Below, one piece after another: positions 1 to 6,537 of a DNA stretch of 6,586 bases. This DNA is from an uncultured bacterium (GTDB taxonomy: Bacteria; Planctomycetota; UBA1135; GCA-002686595). Location of the stretch: assembly GCA_913058555.1 (NCBI GenBank), contig CAJXRJ010000434.1:1-6586 (forward strand). The letters run 5' to 3'. The first letter of the stretch is position 1, and each line of letters begins with the position of its first letter. The position numbers were made by a program, and so were the translations under genes. The notes beneath the pieces were generated by a model. It was given only the letters and a program-made list of their open reading frames with translations. It did not search any database and had not been told where the DNA came from.

Positions 1-782
1 GTCCCCACCCCGCTCTGCCCCTCTGCGATAGTCTCCGCGTAGGCCGTGATGGCAGGCAGCACGGTGCGGTCCTTGGTGGCGAGGTAGTACTCGCACAGGA
101 AGAGGTTGCGATAACCCCACTTCCACGCGAAGAGGCCGGAGATCCGCCCTTCTAGCGTCAAGGACTTGTCGGGCTGCGCCACCTTGTGGGCCAGGGCCTT
201 CACGGCATCCCCGTATTCGGCCCGCCCCGTGGCCAGCAGCGCGAGGGCGTTCATCATTCCGTCGATGTCGCCCTTCATGTTGGCCGCGATGTGCTCGCAG
301 GCCTGATCGAGAATCCGCTGGGACTTGGTGCAGTCAAAGGGCGCCGTGTCCGCGTAATCGCCGAGAACTGGCAACCCAAGGGTCACGGTTTTCTGCTCCC
401 CATCGCGGACGCGAAGGAGCCGCAGTCGACCCCGTCCTTCACGCCCCTCCGCCGCCGTGATGGCGTTCCCCAGCTCCCGGCGCGGATCGCCCGCAAAGGG
501 ACTCGTTCCAACGCCCACGAGGACATCACCGCGCAAGAGCACACCGTCTGCGGGACTCCCCTTCGCCACCTCAGTGATCAGGATCTGACGCGCGTCCGAC
601 GTCTCGAGCTTCCATCCCCACATCCAACCCCGTGCGCCGGTGGGGCCGAGGTTCCAATCGTGTTTGTCGTCAGGCTGCCCCCCCGCCGTGAGGTCCGGGA
701 CCGGGGGTTTGTTCCGTTGAGCGGAAGCGAGGGACGACGGCGCGAAACAGACGAGGACGGCGAACAGAAGGGTGCGAAACAT
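1..782 (-). CDS. DUF6288 domain-containing secreted protein, N-terminal part (gene runs off the left edge)
   Basis: Reading leftwards from the ATG at 782 gives 260 uninterrupted codons with no stop before the window edge, so this is a 3'-truncated gene. Residues 1-21 form a signal peptide (positive R3, hydrophobic LLFAVLVCF core, cleavage likely after ASA), so the product is exported. Residues about 46-141 are a PDZ-like domain: a GPTGARGW entry, then RQILITEVAKGSPADGVL and GDVLVGVG, the usual PDZ pattern. The following TAPFDCTKSQRIL and NALALLATG stretches and the terminal EGQSGVG match what I recall of the DUF6288 family, found mostly in planctomycetes and relatives; its biochemical role is unknown. 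The missing part would hold most of the helical, terpenoid-cyclase-like repeat region. No Shine-Dalgarno is visible upstream; a 9-bp inverted repeat sits 21 bases before the start. It lies 83 bases downstream of the FAD oxidase gene. Reading frame is certain; the family name rests on memory. Confidence 0.85.
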   Translation of the reverse strand, partial: MFRTLLFAVLVCFAPSSLASAQRNKPPVPDLTAGGQPDDKHDWNLGPTGARGWMWGWKLETSDARQILITEVAKGSPADGVLLRGDVLVGVGTSPFAGDPRRELGNAITAAEGREGRGRLRLLRVRDGEQKTVTLGLPVLGDYADTAPFDCTKSQRILDQACEHIAANMKGDIDGMMNALALLATGRAEYGDAVKALAHKVAQPDKSLTLEGRISGLFAWKWGYRNLFLCEYYLATKDRTVLPAITAYAETIAEGQSGVG

Positions 783-803
783 CGGCGTGGCCAAGGGGAC
801 TAA

Positions 804-830
804 GTGGTTCGCACAGCCTGCGCGAACCAC
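804..830. repeat. 9-bp perfect inverted repeat in the gap between the FAD oxidase and DUF6288 genes
   Basis: GTGGTTCGC at 804-812 is the exact reverse complement of GCGAACCAC at 822-830, with a 9-base spacer. In RNA this would be a stable hairpin located 36 bases after the FAD oxidase stop codon and ending 21 bases before the DUF6288 ATG. No run of T follows on the minus strand (the next bases are TTAGTCCCC), so it is not a standard intrinsic terminator. It could be a factor-dependent terminator, an mRNA 3'-end stabiliser, or an operator for the DUF6288 gene. Confidence 0.55.
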
Positions 831-865
831 CAGGCCCAGCATAGCCATCGCCCCCGCGCCGGCTC

Positions 866-2341
866 CTACCGGACCCCGTACGCACGATAGAACTTGTTCT
901 GAAATCTTCCCTTGGGGTCGAAGCGCCCCTTGGCCGCCCAGAACGCGTCCGCCATCGGGTAGGCGCGCCGGAACTGCTCGGGGGTGGCGTGCAACCGATA
1001 GGGCAAGTAGTAGCAGCCGTCCAGACCGAGGGCCACGTCGATGAGCTCGCGCGTGAGCGCCTTGAGTCCCTCCTCGCCTTCGGCGTCTAGCTTCTGATGG
1101 AACAACATCACGAAGCTGAACATGTCTGTGTCCGCGTATCGAAGGAAGGAGTCGCTGTCCTCGCGGACATCCCTCACGGTGACGTTGAGGAGATCGCAGG
1201 GACTCGCCACCACCGCGCCCTTGCAAGCTTGGACGAATGCGTCGAACTTGGAGTGGGGCACGAAGGCCTCGAACAGAATATCAGTCCCTTCAGGGTCGTC
1301 GTTTGCAAAGAACGCCACGGGCTCGGCTAGCTCCGTGTTGCGAGTCGCCTCCCCACCGGAGACCTGCGCCCCGAATCGCCGCTCGAGCGACCAACGCAAA
1401 GACTTGCCGTAGTCGCTCCCCACCGAGCCCCGGAAAACCGTCCGGCGTAGCCCCTTCGATGCGGACGGGCTGATCGGTGGCAGGTCGCCATTCGGCTTCT
1501 TCACGAGCACCTTGAGGATCGTCTCGTCGAACAAGTGATCCGGATCGATCGAAAGCCGTCCGATGGCGAGCCCAACCTCAGGATCTTGGATGCGTTCCAA
1601 GAACGCTTCTGCGAACAGGCTCGTCTCGATGACCTGTGCCGTTTTCCCGTAGAGCTCGTTGTCCACCACCGCGAGGTCGGCCTCGACGATGATGCCGAAC
1701 AACCCGTAGCCGCCGAGGACCAGGGAGAAGAGCTCCGGCTCCACTTCCCGCGAGCATTCCACGAGCCGCCCATCGGCCAACATGACACGCATGGCCATGA
1801 CGCTCGACGCGATCGGAGGCTGGCCGTGCTGCCAGCCATGGCAGTTGACCGAGATCGATCCTCCCACCGTGAAGGCATCGTTGGACTGCATGACAGCGAC
1901 AGACTTGCCTAGCTCATCCAAGGCAAAGAGGACCTCACGCCACGTCGCACCGGCACCGGCCGTGAGCGTGTTCGAGGGGGCATCCAAGGTCAGCTGCTGG
2001 AAACCCGTCATGTCCACGACGATGCCGTCCTCGGCGATGGTGTGCCCCCCCATGCTATGGCGGGCACCCGCAATCGAAACCGGCAGGCCTTCGCGTTCGG
2101 CCCGCGCCAGAAGTTCCCGGAGGCCCTGAATCGCCTCCAGTCTGTCCGCGGGAACGGGCCAAACTTCGGCCACGCGGGTCTCCTCGAGGGCGCTCATGTC
2201 GTTCGCATGCCCATCGGGTACGGCGACAACCACTACGCGATCGTTCCACGCCACCCAAGCAAGGAAGGCCGCCGGCCGCCCGAAGAACCAAAGGGTGAGA
2301 AGGAGCGCGATGGCCAATGCGCGGCGAGTCCATTTCTTCAT
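866..2341 (-). CDS. Membrane-anchored FAD-binding oxidoreductase (PCMH/VAO-type, FAD_binding_4)
   Basis: 491 residues from the ATG at 2341. The N-terminus is positively charged and then strongly hydrophobic (residues 8-20, with a further hydrophobic stretch to about 32), a signal anchor or signal peptide. T5-R6-R7-A8-L9 resembles a twin-arginine export motif. The catalytic part shows the hallmarks of the VAO/PCMH flavoprotein fold: VSIAGARHSMGGH at about 89-100, where H95 is at the place of the histidine that covalently carries FAD in relatives such as gulonolactone and alditol oxidases, and TVGGSISVNCHG at 158-169, the second FAD-binding stretch. The end, FDPKGRFQNKFY, is typical of aldonolactone-oxidase-like enzymes. 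The substrate cannot be read; a sugar, alditol or lactone is plausible. A start 24 codons earlier (2413) exists but would overlap the preceding RHH gene and add a charged, non-conserved-looking segment before the signal. It begins 40 bases after the RHH stop and may share its transcript. Confidence 0.88.
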   Translation of the reverse strand: MKKWTRRALAIALLLTLWFFGRPAAFLAWVAWNDRVVVVAVPDGHANDMSALEETRVAEVWPVPADRLEAIQGLRELLARAEREGLPVSIAGARHSMGGHTIAEDGIVVDMTGFQQLTLDAPSNTLTAGAGATWREVLFALDELGKSVAVMQSNDAFTVGGSISVNCHGWQHGQPPIASSVMAMRVMLADGRLVECSREVEPELFSLVLGGYGLFGIIVEADLAVVDNELYGKTAQVIETSLFAEAFLERIQDPEVGLAIGRLSIDPDHLFDETILKVLVKKPNGDLPPISPSASKGLRRTVFRGSVGSDYGKSLRWSLERRFGAQVSGGEATRNTELAEPVAFFANDDPEGTDILFEAFVPHSKFDAFVQACKGAVVASPCDLLNVTVRDVREDSDSFLRYADTDMFSFVMLFHQKLDAEGEEGLKALTRELIDVALGLDGCYYLPYRLHATPEQFRRAYPMADAFWAAKGRFDPKGRFQNKFYRAYGVR

Positions 2342-2381
2342 GACACTGACTTCGGTCCCGAGGGGCAGGGATGGCCGCCGA

Positions 2382-2585
2382 TCATTCCTCTTCGGGCTCA
2401 GGATCGGGACCATCTTCCGGCGATTCCGGAGGAGGGTCTCCCGTTACGCGGCGCCGTTTACGCAAAGCCTCACGGAGCAGATACTCGATCTGTCCGTTGA
2501 GGCTTCGCATTTCTTGCTCGGCGAGGGCCCGCAGCTCCTCATGGAGCCCCACGGGGAGCCGCAGGAGGAATCGCTTTCGTTCCAC
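2382..2585 (-). CDS. Small ribbon-helix-helix (Arc-like) DNA-binding protein
   Basis: 67 residues from the GTG at 2585. Residues about 4-44 fit the ribbon-helix-helix fold: an alternating strand KRFLLRLP, then helix A LHEELRALAEQEM, a turn, and helix B SLNGQIEYLLREALRKRR. The RSLNGQIEYLLR segment is typical of Arc/CopG-type repressors, which bind DNA as dimers by inserting the paired strands in the major groove. The last 20 or so residues are rich in Pro, Asp and Glu and end in three Glu, probably a disordered acidic tail. The start is a choice: the frame stays open upstream to a TTG at 2651, but that part lies inside the SPFH gene and encodes unrelated Ser/Pro/Arg-rich sequence, and family members begin just before the KRF strand. 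The GTG lies seven bases after the SPFH stop, so the two are surely co-transcribed. A likely job is autoregulation of this operon. Confidence 0.82.
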   Translation of the reverse strand: MERKRFLLRLPVGLHEELRALAEQEMRSLNGQIEYLLREALRKRRRVTGDPPPESPEDGPDPEPEEE

Positions 2586-2592
2586 GGGATTC

Positions 2593-3489
2593 TTAGTGGA
2601 TCGTGCCGGCGTTGACGACGGCCTGGGTGCCACGCTCCGAGCACAGGACAACGAGCAGATTGCTCGTCATCGCGGCCTTGCGGTCCTCGTCGAGGTCGAC
2701 CACACCTTCGGCCTTCAGCTTATCGAGGGCCATGCGCACCATGCCCACCGCGCCGTCGACGATGCGCGTGCGCGCGGCGATGATGGCGTCGGCCTGCTGG
2801 CGCTGGAGCATCGCGCTGGCGATTTCCGGGGCGTACGCGAGGTGCTGGAGCCGCGCCTCACTCACTTCGATTCCCGCCACCTTGAGGCGCTCGGTGAGCT
2901 CCTCCCCAAGCTCGGCGTTGACGACGTCCGAGCTTCCGCGAAGTGAGATCTCTCCCTCTCCGTCTTCTTCGCTATGGACGTCGTAGGGGTGACTCGCCCC
3001 CAGATGCCGCAGGGCCGACTCCGTCTGGATCGCAACGAAGCTCTCGTAGTCCTCCACGTCGAACGCGGCCTGGGCGGTGTTGGAGACTTTCCACACCACG
3101 ACCGCACCGATTTCGATCGGGTTGCCGCGGCTGTCGTTGACCTTCAGCGTGTCGCTATTGAAGTTGTTCAGACGCAGGGAGATCAGGCGACGGACCGCAA
3201 AAGGGTTCACGCTGTAAAAGCCGGCAGTCGTGATGGATCCGACGTAGCGACCGAAGAGGATCAGCACCTTCGATTGGTTCGGGTTGACCAAGACGAGGCT
3301 CTTGAAGACGAAGATCCCACACAGAACGGTGAGGATCATCGGAATGACCCACCCGGGATGTTCCGTCGTAGCGATCGCCACGATGCAGCCGATCGTAGAG
3401 ATCGGGAAGAGGAGTAGCCCCAGCAGCAGGACAGGGATGCCGGCTGTGGGCTTCTTGACAATCAGTTCTTGGGTCTTGGAGTCGGCCAT
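2593..3489 (-). CDS. SPFH/band 7 (stomatin-prohibitin-flotillin) domain membrane protein
   Basis: 298 residues from the ATG at 3489. Two hydrophobic helices lie at about 17-41 and 47-66, so the protein is held in the cytoplasmic membrane by a hairpin. The SPFH domain follows: [19 protein letters not shown] (68-86), the strand-turn GFYSVNPF, the [23 protein letters not shown] stretch cut by a turn, VVWKV, and the ...[12 protein letters not shown] helix, then [29 protein letters not shown]. The C-terminal third (about 228-298) is helical, with [16 protein letters not shown] and [12 protein letters not shown]; it matches a bacterial SPFH subfamily I remember from actinobacteria and others, ending shortly after a V-N-x-G-T motif as here, so the protein appears full length. 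Such proteins form membrane rings or scaffolds; the exact role of this subfamily is not established. The RHH gene follows after seven bases, and a palindromic candidate operator lies 25 bases upstream. Confidence 0.92.
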   Translation of the reverse strand: MADSKTQELIVKKPTAGIPVLLLGLLLFPISTIGCIVAIATTEHPGWVIPMILTVLCGIFVFKSLVLVNPNQSKVLILFGRYVGSITTAGFYSVNPFAVRRLISLRLNNFNSDTLKVNDSRGNPIEIGAVVVWKVSNTAQAAFDVEDYESFVAIQTESALRHLGASHPYDVHSEEDGEGEISLRGSSDVVNAELGEELTERLKVAGIEVSEARLQHLAYAPEIASAMLQRQQADAIIAARTRIVDGAVGMVRMALDKLKAEGVVDLDEDRKAAMTSNLLVVLCSERGTQAVVNAGTIH

Positions 3490-3507
3490 GGGATGGATTC
3501 GAAGGGA

Positions 3508-3528
3508 GATATCGGGGTGATATCACCC
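3508..3528 (-). promoter_or_regulatory. Candidate operator upstream of the SPFH-RHH gene pair
   Basis: A perfect 14-bp palindrome, GGGTGATATCACCC, occupies 3515-3528. Its GATATC core (3519-3524) is repeated at 3508-3513, exactly 11 bp away, so both copies face the same side of the helix. Arrays of short symmetric boxes at about one helical turn are what RHH dimers often bind. The site ends 18 bases before the SPFH ATG, well placed to block transcription or early elongation. A weak promoter (TTGAAT at 3555-3550, GTTAGG 17 bases on) would overlap it, but the -10 match is poor. Binding by the downstream RHH protein is inference. Confidence 0.5.
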
Positions 3529-3596
3529 TAACGCCGCGCACCGAGGACTATTCAAGCCCTTCGGCCGAATCCCAAAGAACCCGCCAGGGAGGACCG

Positions 3597-5261
3597 CTAC
3601 TGCCCCTTCCCGAGGAAGAACGCCGCAAGGCGCTCCCCGAGCATGACCACGCCCGCCGCCTTGAGGACCAGCTTCGCGCCCTCCTCCGGGAGGCCCTTGA
3701 GCACCAACTGATCCAGATGAGGATCGGAGGCGGCCACCGTCTCCACGGCCGCTACCGCGTCAAATTTGTCGAGCCCTTCGAAGGACGCGGGCCGCTGCTG
3801 ACTCACGACCCAACGCAGCTCGGGGAGGTCCAGGTCCTTGCGGAGCCCCGCCACGAGCTCGGCGAACCTCGCGGCCTGGGCCTTCCTGAAAGGCCACCAG
3901 GCGGTGTCATTCTCGCCGAGGTGATAGAAGATCCCCGCAAGCTCCACGGTGTGCCCCTTGGCCTCGAGCTCCGCCACCGAAGTGCGCACGAACTCCAGGA
4001 AGGCTGGGTAGAGGTTCCGGGTCGGCGCCTCGCTGCCCCCCGGAGTCCAATCGATGGCCTGACTCCCCCCGTGGGTGAACTTGGCGACCGCAAAGGGGCC
4101 CAACCGGCCACGCTTCAGGGCGGCAGCGAGGCTCAGCTCCGGCCCGAAAGTTCCATGGGCACCTGCGGGCCCCAGGGGTTCCCACCCCTCCGAGACCCGG
4201 TAACCACCGCCGACGCTGTAGCGGTAGGCGATGGACCCATCGTCCTTCGCGAGGCGCTTCTTGCCGGGCACTTGGAGGAGGTCCTCCGTAAAGGCCCGCT
4301 CCCCCTCCATGTTGCGGTGTCCCGCCACCACGAAGAGCTTCACCTTCTCACCCTTCCGGTAGGGCCAACGCTTGAGGGGCCGCGGATCCTCCAGGGGCTG
4401 GCCGATGGACTCAAGGTACGCCCGTGCGTGGCTCACCCCGTGCTCAAGCTGCCCCAGGGTGCCGTAGTGATAGTGCAGCCCCGCTTGGCCGCCGATCTTC
4501 ACCGCCACGTGGGACGTGGGCACGTACACCGCCCGCGGGTCGGCATCCGTAGCGGCCCGCTGGGCCTTCTCGATGGCGTGCATGTTCACGCGATGGTCCA
4601 TGCCCCACACGGTGTTGGTGCACAGCTCCCCCACAAAAAACGGGAGCTCCGGGGCTTCCAGGTCCTTCCTCCAACGCGCCATGAAGCCCGCGAGGTTGCT
4701 CGCGTAGTTCGCTTTCCCTTCGTCCGAGAACATGTCGTTCTCGCCCTGGTGCCACATGAAACCTTCCAGGCGGTATCGCACGCCCTGGCCATCAAGGGCG
4801 GCCAAGGCCGACTTCACGTGCCCCAGGGCCAACGGGTAGAGCTCAAAGCCACCGGGGTTCTCGGGGTTCCAATCCACTGCGAGCGTCGTGCCACCGGCCG
4901 CAACCTTGATGATGGCGATCGGGTCACTGATGTGATCCCCCACGCACTTCGCAAAGCTGAGCTCTGGCCCGACCATGCCCTTCACCGGCTGTAGGTCCAC
5001 CCACCCCTCCGACAGGGTTTTGTTCTCCCGTCCGATGCAATGGTAGAAGCGCACTCCTGGCCGCGGTTCCCCTAGCCCACGGAACGGGGGGAACCGATCG
5101 ATCTGCGCCGCGTCCGAGTCCGCCCCGACCATGTTGGACTGGCCCGCGAAGATGAACACCCGAAGGACCTTCGCGTCCGCCGAGGGCGCGGGGCCCCGCG
5201 CCCCGAGCGATAGGGGCAGCAACAGAAGGGCCAAGCTGAGTCGAAGGAGGTGGAGCAACAT
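3597..5261 (-). CDS. Secreted tandem SASA-domain protein: sialate O-acetylesterase-like domain plus pseudo-esterase domain
   Basis: 554 residues from the ATG at 5261, chosen because residues 1-21 (MLLHLLRLSLALLLLPLSLG) make a clean signal peptide; the TTG start 15 codons upstream would bury it. Two copies of the SASA/SGNH esterase fold follow. Domain 1 (about 30-290) has FAGQSNM with the nucleophile S42, GPELSFA (98-104), WHQGEND (170-176) and GLH with H263. Domain 2 (about 305-550) aligns block by block: AGHRNM (R316 in place of Ser), GPELSLA (373-379), YHLGEND (446-452), and KGLP where DGLH is expected. RKDLxxPEL occurs in both (198 and 474), direct evidence of duplication. SASA enzymes remove acetyl groups from sugars or glycans, here outside the cytoplasm. 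Domain 1 may be active, although the Asp expected three residues before H263 is A260; domain 2 cannot use the same mechanism and may bind ligand or support folding. The gene stands alone, with 90-107-base gaps on both sides. Confidence 0.9.
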   Translation of the reverse strand: MLLHLLRLSLALLLLPLSLGARGPAPSADAKVLRVFIFAGQSNMVGADSDAAQIDRFPPFRGLGEPRPGVRFYHCIGRENKTLSEGWVDLQPVKGMVGPELSFAKCVGDHISDPIAIIKVAAGGTTLAVDWNPENPGGFELYPLALGHVKSALAALDGQGVRYRLEGFMWHQGENDMFSDEGKANYASNLAGFMARWRKDLEAPELPFFVGELCTNTVWGMDHRVNMHAIEKAQRAATDADPRAVYVPTSHVAVKIGGQAGLHYHYGTLGQLEHGVSHARAYLESIGQPLEDPRPLKRWPYRKGEKVKLFVVAGHRNMEGERAFTEDLLQVPGKKRLAKDDGSIAYRYSVGGGYRVSEGWEPLGPAGAHGTFGPELSLAAALKRGRLGPFAVAKFTHGGSQAIDWTPGGSEAPTRNLYPAFLEFVRTSVAELEAKGHTVELAGIFYHLGENDTAWWPFRKAQAARFAELVAGLRKDLDLPELRWVVSQQRPASFEGLDKFDAVAAVETVAASDPHLDQLVLKGLPEEGAKLVLKAAGVVMLGERLAAFFLGKGQ

Positions 5262-5351
5262 AGGGCCGACTCTACACGACCCAGCCCCCCAAAACCCGAT
5301 CTCCAAGAGACCCCGCCGGCCGGCCCCATAAGGCGTCGCCAGCTGGGCGAT

Positions 5352-6296
5352 TCAGTCCGTGACGCCCATCATTTCGAAGTATTGCACGAGGTTGTTCCGG
5401 AGCGTGATCAGCTCGTTGTTGATCTTGCGCTGCTCCGGGCCCTCGTAGCGCAGCTCCTCCACCAGGATGCGGCTGATGTTCTTGTTGACCCGCTTCACGG
5501 GACTGATGATCTGGCTGTACTCCCGGGGCAGGGGAACGACCTTCTCGCTCTCCTCTACCGCTGCCTCGAGACCGCCGATCTTGGCCGCCGCGATGATCCT
5601 CTTGGCGTCCTTGACGGTCTTGTCGGCGATCAGCGGCAGCACCTGCCCCTGCGTCTCCTTCTCGAGCTTGATGATCTCGTTGGTCTGGGTGGCATTGAGC
5701 TCGCCATCCCCCCGGGCCTTCTTGACGGCCTCCGAGGCGAGCGCGTCGCGCTTGATGGCCCCCTTGATCACCGACTTCGAGAGGCCGGTCTTCTCAGCGG
5801 TGATCGCTGCAAAGGAGTCTTCATCCTGCTCTTCCTGCTCCTTCTGCTGCATCTTCTCCTCGCCCGTGAGCTCCTCCTGGGAGAGGTCGACCTTGTTGCG
5901 GTCGGGGTGCAGCGATTCATAGATCTCACGGCCACGGTTGAGGCACTTCTCGAGCTCCAGGCTGTTGAGGGGAGCGCGCACTAAGTTCTCGTCGATGGAG
6001 ATCAGCTCCTGGACGAGCTTGTCTCGATCGACAATCTGCACGGGGATTTCCTCCCAACCCAGTTCGGAGACGGCCTGGTAGCGCCGCGCGCCCGCCAGGA
6101 GCTCGCCCTCCTCATTGATCGTCACGGGGTTGATCAGCCCGACGCTCTCTACGCTTTTCTTGAGCGTGCTGACGTCGGTATTGACGCGCAGGTATTCGCT
6201 GTTGAGTTTGATTTCGGAGAGCTTTCGTGCGGCAACTTTCACAGGCGTGGCGGTGCTAGGGGTCCCTTGGAGAGAGCCGGCAGTGAAGCCACCCAC
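5352..6296 (-). CDS. ParB/Srx-type N-terminal domain DNA-binding protein (plasmid/phage-like ParB)
   Basis: 314 residues from a GTG at 6296; a stop lies 18 codons upstream with no start codon between, so no longer start exists. Residues about 20-108 are a ParB/Srx domain: INPVTINEEGELLAGARRYQAV, cut here as INPVTI (55-60) and LLAGARRYQA (66-75), then LGWEEIPVQIVD and IDENLVRAPLNSLE (101-114). The Arg pair R71-R72 matches the nucleotide-contacting box of ParB CTPases, though the usual GERR is GARR. REIYESLHP (123-131) and SFAAITAEKTGLSKSVIKGAIKR (161-183, in two parts) are what I associate with the ParB-like proteins of phages and plasmids; the latter is the helix-turn-helix. Between them lies a very acidic Glu/Gln/Lys linker (137-160). 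The last 65 residues are a helical extension. No parA or parS-like site is visible. It may act in segregation, transcription or on a mobile element; the start has only a weak GAG upstream. Confidence 0.87.
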   Translation of the reverse strand: MGGFTAGSLQGTPSTATPVKVAARKLSEIKLNSEYLRVNTDVSTLKKSVESVGLINPVTINEEGELLAGARRYQAVSELGWEEIPVQIVDRDKLVQELISIDENLVRAPLNSLELEKCLNRGREIYESLHPDRNKVDLSQEELTGEEKMQQKEQEEQDEDSFAAITAEKTGLSKSVIKGAIKRDALASEAVKKARGDGELNATQTNEIIKLEKETQGQVLPLIADKTVKDAKRIIAAAKIGGLEAAVEESEKVVPLPREYSQIISPVKRVNKNISRILVEELRYEGPEQRKINNELITLRNNLVQYFEMMGVTD

Positions 6297-6537
6297 GGAG
6301 GTCTCGAGTGCGGTGAGGAACCTGAGGGTGCTGACGGCGGCCGGGGATCATAGGGAGCCCGCTCACCAAACGTGAGGGAGAAGTCGCCGGTAGCGAAGAG
6401 GCGGTTGCGAAGAGCCGGATGTGGGGGGCGTTTTTGCCTTGACGCACGCCCGCCGCGGGTTTCTCGAAGTTTCCGGTGACGCGCGGGGGGCCCCGCCCAT
6501 GGGGCTCGGTGGACACAAGCGGTGTCCTACGAAGTCC
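6297..6537 (-). other. Non-coding leader upstream of the ParB-like gene
   Basis: No convincing gene was found on either strand in these 241 bases; reading frames here depend on the adapter or run out of frame into the ParB gene. Weak signals are a TATGAT (-10-like, minus strand, 6352-6347) 50 bases before the ParB start but without a matching -35, the octamer GCGAAGAG twice (6393-6400 and 6407-6414), a CTCAC/GTGAG inverted repeat (6362-6376), and a run of five T at 6431-6435. A promoter for the ParB gene very probably lies here, but its position is not resolved. Confidence 0.4.
6511..6527. repeat. Short inverted repeat near the genomic end of the contig
   Basis: GGACAC at 6511-6516 and GTGTCC at 6522-6527 form a perfect 6-bp stem with a 5-base loop, extendable by two pairs across a one-base bulge. 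It has no T-run, so an intrinsic terminator is not supported. It lies only ten bases from the adapter junction, so its context is cut off. Chance occurrence in GC-rich DNA is possible. Confidence 0.3.

Noticed and set aside
186..803. 205-codon plus-strand frame at the left end
   Set aside because: It is antisense to the DUF6288 gene, which has a signal peptide and PDZ domain in the opposite strand; no domain is visible in this translation.
2586..2651. Longer RHH protein starting at TTG 2651
   Set aside because: It would overlap the SPFH gene by 59 bases and add Ser/Pro/Arg-rich sequence that is the out-of-frame reading of the SPFH C-terminus.
3560..3569. TTCGGCCGAA palindrome as terminator of the SASA gene
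   Set aside because: It has no loop and no following T-run; a 10-bp self-complementary word in GC-rich DNA is weak evidence.
3717..4994. 425-codon open frame on the plus strand
   Set aside because: It is fully antisense to the SASA gene, whose tandem domains, motifs and signal peptide are clear. Its His/Arg/Leu/Pro-rich translation shows no recognisable domain and reflects GC-rich codon bias.
5262..5351. parS site or terminator between the ParB-like and SASA genes
   Set aside because: Only short GC palindromes (GGCCGGCC, CCAGCTGG) are present; nothing resembles the parS consensus and no stem with T-run is found.
5250..5984. 244-codon Leu/Asp-rich plus-strand frame
   Set aside because: It lies across the gap and the antisense of the ParB-like gene; the LLLLHLLL-type runs are complements of Lys/Glu/Gln codons of the acidic linker.
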